Below are positions 58,733-64,000 of a stretch of 64,000 nt of DNA, in pieces. How positions within the stretch are numbered: the first letter of the stretch is position 1; each line of letters starts with the position of its first letter. The position numbers were made by a program, and so were the translations under genes. The notes beneath the pieces were generated by a model. It did not search any database and was not told the origin of the DNA. It saw only the letters and a list, made by a program, of their open reading frames with translations. Origin of the DNA: UBA7446 sp965656545 (GTDB lineage: Bacteria > Bacteroidota > Bacteroidia > Flavobacteriales > Flavobacteriaceae); the NCBI GenBank assembly GCA_965656545.1, contig CBFHKZ010000005.1, forward strand, positions 77,513-141,512, in the 5' to 3' direction.

Positions 58733-61700
58733 ATGAAACATAAACAAATGATTATTTCAAAAAACGATGTTTATTCGTTTACTAAGTCCAAGTTTGTTCT
58801 TAGTTTATTGCTATTTGTTAGTATTTTATTTACTGGTTTAGCCCAGGGATATTCTCAGCAAAAAGTTTCTGGTAATATTTCTGATGTCAATGGACAACCA
58901 TTGATTGGGGCAAGTGTAGTTGAAAAAGGTACTTCAAATGGTACACAAGCAGATTTTGATGGGAATTATACCATTGATAATCTAAATAACGGTGGAACAT
59001 TAATTTTTAGCTTTTTAGGTTTTAAAACCCAAGAGGTTTCGGTTAACGGTCTATCTTCAATAGATGTTGTCCTCTTAGAGGATTTAAACAAACTAGATGA
59101 AGTTGTTTTAATAGGATATGGTAGTCAGAAAAAATCTGACCTTACAGGAGCTGTTGGAAGAGTCACTGGTAGTCAATTGATGGAGCGACCAGTTGCCACT
59201 ATCAATCAAGCCATGGCGGGAAAAGTTGCTGGAGTTCAAATTAACACAGCTAGTGGTAGACCAGGTGGTAGAACAAAAGTTCGTGTTAGAGGTATAAGTT
59301 CAATTAATACGGGAAATGATCCTCTATATGTAGTAGATGGCGTTCAACTGCCTCAGGGTGCAGCCAGACAAGGTCAAGGTAATTCTGCAATAGATTATAT
59401 TAATCCTGCTGACATTGTCTCAATAGAGGTTTTAAAAGACGCTTCGGCAACGGCTATATATGGAGCTAGAGGTGCAAATGGAGTGATATTAGTAACAACA
59501 AAAAAAGGAAAATCCGGAGATACTAAGTTTACCTATAATTCCGAATTTTTCATAAACACCTATGGTCCAAATTCGACCCCCGATTTATTGAATTCAGAAC
59601 AATTTCAAATGGTGGAACAATTAGCTTGGGAAAATTCTGAAAAATTTGATCCTGCGGGATGGGCAGCCGGAAACTATGCTAACCAAGAACCTGATCAAAA
59701 AAGAGCAGGTGCTTTTCTCGGAGATTTAGTGAATGAGCTTTTTGATGCTAATGGTAAAGCTAATTATGATACAGATTGGTATGATGTAATTAGACAACAC
59801 AGGGTATCTCAAAATCATCAGCTAGGATTTTCTGGTGGTAACGAAAAGACAACTTTTAATGCTTCCGTTGGTTTAAGAGACGAAAGAGGTCTTCTTATAA
59901 ATTCTTATGTAAAAAGATATTCCACAAGATTCAACATTGAGAGTGAAGTTAATTCATGGTTAAAAATAGGTGGTACAGTAGATTTTAGCATTAGACAAGA
60001 AAGATTTCAAGATACTGGCGAGTGGGTGTTTGCAAATGCAACTAGAGGTTTCCCATTTATGCCAGTTCAATATGCAACTGGAAACAATCCATTCTTCCCT
60101 CCATGGTTTTTAAATTATGCAACTAATTTAGAATATGGTCAAGGTACTGCTATGTCAGGTGATTTTATGTATAATCCAGTAATGGATTTAAAAGATCGTG
60201 ATTACAATACTGATAGTCACAATTTTACAGGTAGCTTCTTTACAAATATTAACTTTTCTAAGGATTTAGAAATGAAAACAGTTGTTGCTTCAAATGTACT
60301 AAATCAAGGAAGAAAAATATTTTTCCCAGGATATTTCAATGGTGGAAATAATGGGGCGATTCAAGGTCAATCAAGAAATGTATTTTATTCGATTGAAAAC
60401 TATTTGACTTATACAAAAGAAATTGATGAAAATAATTCGTTTACAGCTCTTTTAGGGGCTTCATGGCAACAAACGGACCAAAATTATTTACAAGGGGATG
60501 GATATGGTACCCCTTCAGATGGTTACGGCCCTAACAACCTAGGAGCTGCATCTTTTAAAAATTCAGCATCATCTATGGCAGCTGAATCGCTTAATTCCTT
60601 TTTCACAAGAATCAATTATAACCTTAAGGACAAATATCTCTTTACATTTACAGCAAGAGCAGATGGATCTTCTAAGTTTGGCGCAGCAAATAAATGGGCA
60701 TTTTTCCCATCTGCAGCAGCTGCCTGGAAAATATCTGAAGAAGACTTTCTTGCCGATAACACTGTAATCTCAAACCTTAAACTTAGAGCGAGTTATGGTC
60801 AAACAGGAAACTCAAGTATACCCGCTTACTCTTCGGAAGCTCAACTGGGTGCTGGACCCCTTATTGGCGGAAGTAATATCCCTGGCTATACTGCCGGTTT
60901 TGGAAGTGCTTCAGCTCCAGGAACTGGCTTGTTAACATTAGAAAATTCTGATTTAAGGTGGGAGGTCGTTACACAGTATGATATTGGTGTTGAACTAGGT
61001 CTATTCGATAACAGAGTCAATTTGGAATTAGACTATTACAACAGAAAAACAACTGATATGCTGTTGAATGCTCCAATTCCACAAACAAGCGGATTCAGTG
61101 TCTTAACTCAAAATATTGGATCAATGGAAAATAAAGGGTTCGAATTGAGTTTAAATACAATAAATATTGATACTCCTGACTTTACTTGGAATTCAACTTT
61201 TAATATTTCGATGAATACTAATGAAGTACTTTCACTCGCTTCACCGTCCGATATTTTTGGAGTTTCATCAGGAAATTATCTAGGTGGTGGTTCGATCATT
61301 AGAATTGGTGAAGCTATGGGTTCTATGTATGGATTTACACGATTAGGAGTCTGGGGTACAGCTGAAGCTGCAGAGGCTGCTAAATATGGTTTATTGCCTG
61401 GAGACGTAAAGCATAAAGATTTCAATGGTGATTATGTTATTGACAACGAAGATAGATCCATAATTGGGAATGGATATGCCGATGCCTATGGGACCTTTGT
61501 GAATTATTTTACATATAAAAACTTTGATCTTACCCTTGATATTCAATATTCCATTGGTAATGATGTTGCTGACCTTGCATTACATCAGGGTGAAAATGAA
61601 GTTGGAAGAGCAAATAATTATATAACGGTATTAGATGCTTGGACACCAAATAATCAAGACACAATGATTCCACAACTAAGAAACTCCTCTGCTGGTTATG

Positions 61701-61993
61701 TGTCACGATACGATTCTCACATGGTGAAAGATGGTTCTTTCATTCGTGGAAATAACTTGATTCTGGGGTATACATTTAATCCTGAATTGCTTCAGCGCAT
61801 CAACCTAAATAATTTAAGAATATATGCTTCGGCTCAGAATTTCTTTTTATTGATGAATAAGGATTTAATGGGTGATCCTGAAGTAGATGATAAAAATGCA
61901 TTTGGGGGTAGTGGAGTTGCTTCACAAGGGGTGAAGTGGTACGATTATCCAAGAGCATCAACATTTGCTATTGGATTACAAATTGGACTTTAA
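58733..61993 (+). CDS. SusC-family TonB-dependent outer membrane transporter
   Basis: A 1086-residue RagA/SusC protein. A long signal region (about residues 1-41, ending GYSQQ) precedes the carboxypeptidase-like domain (VSGNISDVNGQPLIGASV). The TonB box region and plug follow (VLIGYGSQKKSDLTGAVGRV), with VRGISSINTGNDPLYVVDG, then a 22-strand barrel ending in an aromatic-rich strand (STFAIGLQIGL). It imports oligosaccharides through the outer membrane with its SusD partner, which follows 26 bases later. Neighbouring GH92 genes suggest mannose-containing oligosaccharides. Confidence 0.95.
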   Translation: MKHKQMIISKNDVYSFTKSKFVLSLLLFVSILFTGLAQGYSQQKVSGNISDVNGQPLIGASVVEKGTSNGTQADFDGNYTIDNLNNGGTLIFSFLGFKTQEVSVNGLSSIDVVLLEDLNKLDEVVLIGYGSQKKSDLTGAVGRVTGSQLMERPVATINQAMAGKVAGVQINTASGRPGGRTKVRVRGISSINTGNDPLYVVDGVQLPQGAARQGQGNSAIDYINPADIVSIEVLKDASATAIYGARGANGVILVTTKKGKSGDTKFTYNSEFFINTYGPNSTPDLLNSEQFQMVEQLAWENSEKFDPAGWAAGNYANQEPDQKRAGAFLGDLVNELFDANGKANYDTDWYDVIRQHRVSQNHQLGFSGGNEKTTFNASVGLRDERGLLINSYVKRYSTRFNIESEVNSWLKIGGTVDFSIRQERFQDTGEWVFANATRGFPFMPVQYATGNNPFFPPWFLNYATNLEYGQGTAMSGDFMYNPVMDLKDRDYNTDSHNFTGSFFTNINFSKDLEMKTVVASNVLNQGRKIFFPGYFNGGNNGAIQGQSRNVFYSIENYLTYTKEIDENNSFTALLGASWQQTDQNYLQGDGYGTPSDGYGPNNLGAASFKNSASSMAAESLNSFFTRINYNLKDKYLFTFTARADGSSKFGAANKWAFFPSAAAAWKISEEDFLADNTVISNLKLRASYGQTGNSSIPAYSSEAQLGAGPLIGGSNIPGYTAGFGSASAPGTGLLTLENSDLRWEVVTQYDIGVELGLFDNRVNLELDYYNRKTTDMLLNAPIPQTSGFSVLTQNIGSMENKGFELSLNTINIDTPDFTWNSTFNISMNTNEVLSLASPSDIFGVSSGNYLGGGSIIRIGEAMGSMYGFTRLGVWGTAEAAEAAKYGLLPGDVKHKDFNGDYVIDNEDRSIIGNGYADAYGTFVNYFTYKNFDLTLDIQYSIGNDVADLALHQGENEVGRANNYITVLDAWTPNNQDTMIPQLRNSSAGYVSRYDSHMVKDGSFIRGNNLILGYTFNPELLQRINLNNLRIYASAQNFFLLMNKDLMGDPEVDDKNAFGGSGVASQGVKWYDYPRASTFAIGLQIGL

Positions 61994-62019
61994 TAACAAG
62001 AAACTTAAAATCATAACTC

Positions 62020-63555
62020 ATGAAATTTTTTAAACTAAAAGATACATATAGAGCACTCACTTTAGCGCTCATAACCACAACTATATTTAGTTGCTCAGAT
62101 TTTTTAGAGGAAGACAACCAATCCTCTTTAAATCCAAATTCTTTTTACAAAACAGGGACTCACGCTGAATCTGCTTTAAACGCAGTTTATGCGACCACAA
62201 GAGATGTTTTCGGCGGATTTTCTGGAGGAAATTCTAGTAATTGGCACTTATTGGAAGCTGTTTCAGGACAGTCAGTAAATAATAGCTCTAGTAATCCAGA
62301 CTTGAATAGTTTAGCATCATTGTCTTATACTTCTGATTTAATACATGCCAGAAGTGTTTGGGCAGGGATTTATAAGCTTGTTGGTAATGCAAATATGGTA
62401 ATTGAAAATGTTCCAGCTATTTTTATGTCTGAGGAACGAAAAAAGCAAATTTTAGGAGAAGCCTATTTCCTTCGAGCTTGGGCTTATTTTAATGCTGTTA
62501 GAATATGGGGAGATGTTCCCTTAATTACTACTCCTGTAGGTACCGGTTCTGATAATTTTTATCCTAAACGAACTGATCAAAGTGTTGTATACGATCAAAT
62601 AATTTCTGATTTGAAATTTTCCGAAACATCAGGACTAAGCGGAACTGAAAGTAATGGTAGAGTTTCTTTAGCTGCTGTGAAGTCGCTATTGGCCAAAGTT
62701 TATTTAACTATGGCGGGATACCCCCTAAACAAAACCGAGTATTATACAGATGCGGCAACTAAAGCCAAAGAAGTCATGAATATACCTTCACTTGGTTTAT
62801 TTGATACCTATGGAGAAATATCTTTAGAAAGTAATGAAAACACAGTTGAACACATTTTTAGTATACAATATGCGCCGAATGTCAGTGCAAACTACGAATC
62901 ATTAAGTTTTCTACCTCAGAAAAACATTACTAAAGGTGGTGCTGTAGGATGGCAAACAAATTTACCTGAAACGAATTTTTATAACTCATTTGAAAGCGGA
63001 GATTTGCGAAAAGTAAATCGTGAGGGATGGTTTTATACTGATTACTTTGTAGGTGGAACTGGTGCCCTTACTGACTTAGGTGGTCCTCATATTTTTAAAG
63101 CCTTTAATGTAGCTAATTTCGGAAGTGATACGGTTGATGGAAATGGCCTAGGTGACTTTCTGAATTTTTCTGTTATTCGTTTTGCTGAGGTATTGCTAAT
63201 TTACGCTGAAGCTTCAAATGAGGTTTCTGGACCAACTGCAGCTGCTATTGATGCTGTTAAAATGGTTCGAGATAGAGCTGGGCTAACTACTCCAACCACT
63301 TTATCAAAAGACGCGTTCAGAGAAATGGTTTGGAAAGAAAGATGGCATGAGTTATGCTATGAGCGTAAAGCTTGGTTTGATATGGTTCGACTTAGAAAAG
63401 CGTTTAATAGTGTAACAGGTGATTTTGATGATTTTGTTGGGCATACTATTCTTAGCTCAAATAAAGCACTTCAGGAAAAGCATTTGTTATTTCCAATTCC
63501 TGATCTAGAGCGAGGAAACAATCCAAATTTGACTCAAAACTCAGGTTATAATTAG
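62020..63555 (+). CDS. SusD/RagB-family glycan-binding lipoprotein
   Basis: A 511-residue surface lipoprotein. The lipobox is IFSC (about Cys25), followed by SDFLEEDNQSSLNPNSFYKT, the typical SusD N-terminus. TPR-like helices (GEAYFLRAWAYFNAVRIWGDVPL) and the C-terminal SusD domain (ERWHELCYERKAWFDMVRL, LFPIPDLERGNNPNLTQN) are intact. It forms the lid on the SusC barrel and captures oligosaccharides. It is cotranscribed with susC and is followed by a strong terminator. Confidence 0.95.
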   Translation: MKFFKLKDTYRALTLALITTTIFSCSDFLEEDNQSSLNPNSFYKTGTHAESALNAVYATTRDVFGGFSGGNSSNWHLLEAVSGQSVNNSSSNPDLNSLASLSYTSDLIHARSVWAGIYKLVGNANMVIENVPAIFMSEERKKQILGEAYFLRAWAYFNAVRIWGDVPLITTPVGTGSDNFYPKRTDQSVVYDQIISDLKFSETSGLSGTESNGRVSLAAVKSLLAKVYLTMAGYPLNKTEYYTDAATKAKEVMNIPSLGLFDTYGEISLESNENTVEHIFSIQYAPNVSANYESLSFLPQKNITKGGAVGWQTNLPETNFYNSFESGDLRKVNREGWFYTDYFVGGTGALTDLGGPHIFKAFNVANFGSDTVDGNGLGDFLNFSVIRFAEVLLIYAEASNEVSGPTAAAIDAVKMVRDRAGLTTPTTLSKDAFREMVWKERWHELCYERKAWFDMVRLRKAFNSVTGDFDDFVGHTILSSNKALQEKHLLFPIPDLERGNNPNLTQNSGYN

Positions 63556-63641
63556 ATTCATATGAATCTAATTAAGTTATCATGCTATCATAGTTCATTG
63601 AGCTACGGTTTGGCATAAATAATAAAATCATGTTTAGTTTT

Positions 63642-63698
63642 AACTAGTGGGTATACTTTGAGAACATATTTCTCTCCTGTATACCTGCTAGTTTTTTT
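63642..63698 (+). terminator. Terminator of the susCD operon
   Basis: AACTAGTGGGTATAC (63642-63656) pairs with GTATACCTGCTAGTT (63679-63693) in a 15-bp stem with two G-T pairs and a 22-base loop, followed by a T-run. It separates susCD from the DUF4212 gene. Confidence 0.8.
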
Positions 63699-63773
63699 GA
63701 AATTATTTTTTCTTCGTAATAAATTCTACACTAACTTTAATAATTACTAATTAAATTTTTCTATAAAAATTAC

Positions 63774-64000
63774 ATGAAAAACAACACTTACTGGAAAAAA
63801 AACATCCAGTACATCAGCATACTACTCTCCCTTTGGTTTATTGTTTCTTTTGGCTGCGGGATCTTATTTGTAGAACAATTAAATACGATTCAAATTGGCG
63901 GTTTTAAACTCGGGTTTTGGTTTGCACAGCAAGGTTCCATTTTTGGATTTGTGATCATCATCTTTACCTATATCTTCCTTATGAATCGTTTGGATAATAA
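63774..64000 (+). CDS. DUF4212 protein, small subunit of a sodium:solute symporter, 5' part
   Basis: 75 codons are visible before the window ends: MKNNTYWKKNIQYISILLSL, a first membrane helix, then IGGFKLGFWFAQQGS and a second helix ending in FLMNRLDN. This is the DUF4212 pattern. The gene is usually about 85-95 codons long and followed by a large SSS-family sodium:solute symporter (acetate/pyruvate or similar). The stop codon is outside the window. Codon use is closer to the core genes than to the mannan locus, so it may mark the locus border. Confidence 0.85.
   Translation, partial: MKNNTYWKKNIQYISILLSLWFIVSFGCGILFVEQLNTIQIGGFKLGFWFAQQGSIFGFVIIIFTYIFLMNRLDN

Noticed and set aside
1..64000. 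CRISPR array, rRNA operon, complete insertion sequence or prophage.
   Set aside because: No regularly spaced repeats, rRNA sequence, intact transposase or phage structural genes were seen on reading through the window.

Overview
The window is chromosomal DNA of a member of the Bacteroidota, most likely a marine Flavobacteriaceae. The evidence is: Bacteroidota-type promoters (TTG, about 19-21 bases, TAnnTTTG) in front of several genes; a SusC/SusD pair; tandem OmpH-family genes behind bamA; DUF4286, DUF6089, DUF2797 and DUF4212 proteins; a FolK-deoxynucleoside kinase fusion; and several TTG/GTG starts. The left 43 kb is core genome. The right 20 kb is accessory and visibly more AT-rich.

Positions 1-13 kb carry, mostly on the minus strand, an arsenate reductase-like phosphatase, a 2-hydroxyacid dehydrogenase, a compact mgtE-rsmA-DUF4286-serS-ribF-pth run, rplY, prs, tRNA-Leu(CAA), two secreted or anchored hydrolases, and a UmuC-UmuD polymerase V pair in reversed order. 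Positions 13-27 kb hold sucA-sucB, an Nfu protein, a gamma-carbonic anhydrase, the envelope operon nadK-DUF6089-uppS-bamA-ompH-ompH-murI, then pdxJ and an alpha/beta hydrolase. Positions 27.6-33.4 kb hold two toxin-antitoxin modules (parDE with a frameshifted parE, and higBA) on either side of tig-clpP-clpX, plus an IS30 transposase relic and an orphan lipoprotein. Positions 33-43 kb return to core genes: a GH3-like adenylase, DUF2797, rluF, a queuosine precursor transporter, sppA, folK-dNK, a SpoU methyltransferase and mutS.

Positions 43.3-44.2 kb are a damaged tRNA cluster. One intact tRNA-Gly(GCC) and one intact tRNA-Leu(TAA) sit among partial second copies. The broken copies are interrupted or bordered by short perfect hairpins. 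A 5'-truncated serine recombinase reads directly into the last tRNA-Leu copy.

Positions 44.3-63.6 kb form a polysaccharide utilisation locus that probably targets alpha-mannan or N-glycan-type mannosides. It contains a Gfo/Idh/MocA oxidoreductase, a CE1-like esterase, a sialate O-acetylesterase-like enzyme, three different GH92 alpha-mannosidases and SusC/SusD. Its likely regulator is an unusual single-pass membrane protein with a periplasmic LamG/Kelch-like sensor and a cytoplasmic OmpR/SARP-type winged helix. A nested inverted repeat in the 441-base gap between the divergent GH92 and susC operons is a candidate operator. The window ends inside a DUF4212 gene, usually the small subunit of a sodium:solute symporter.
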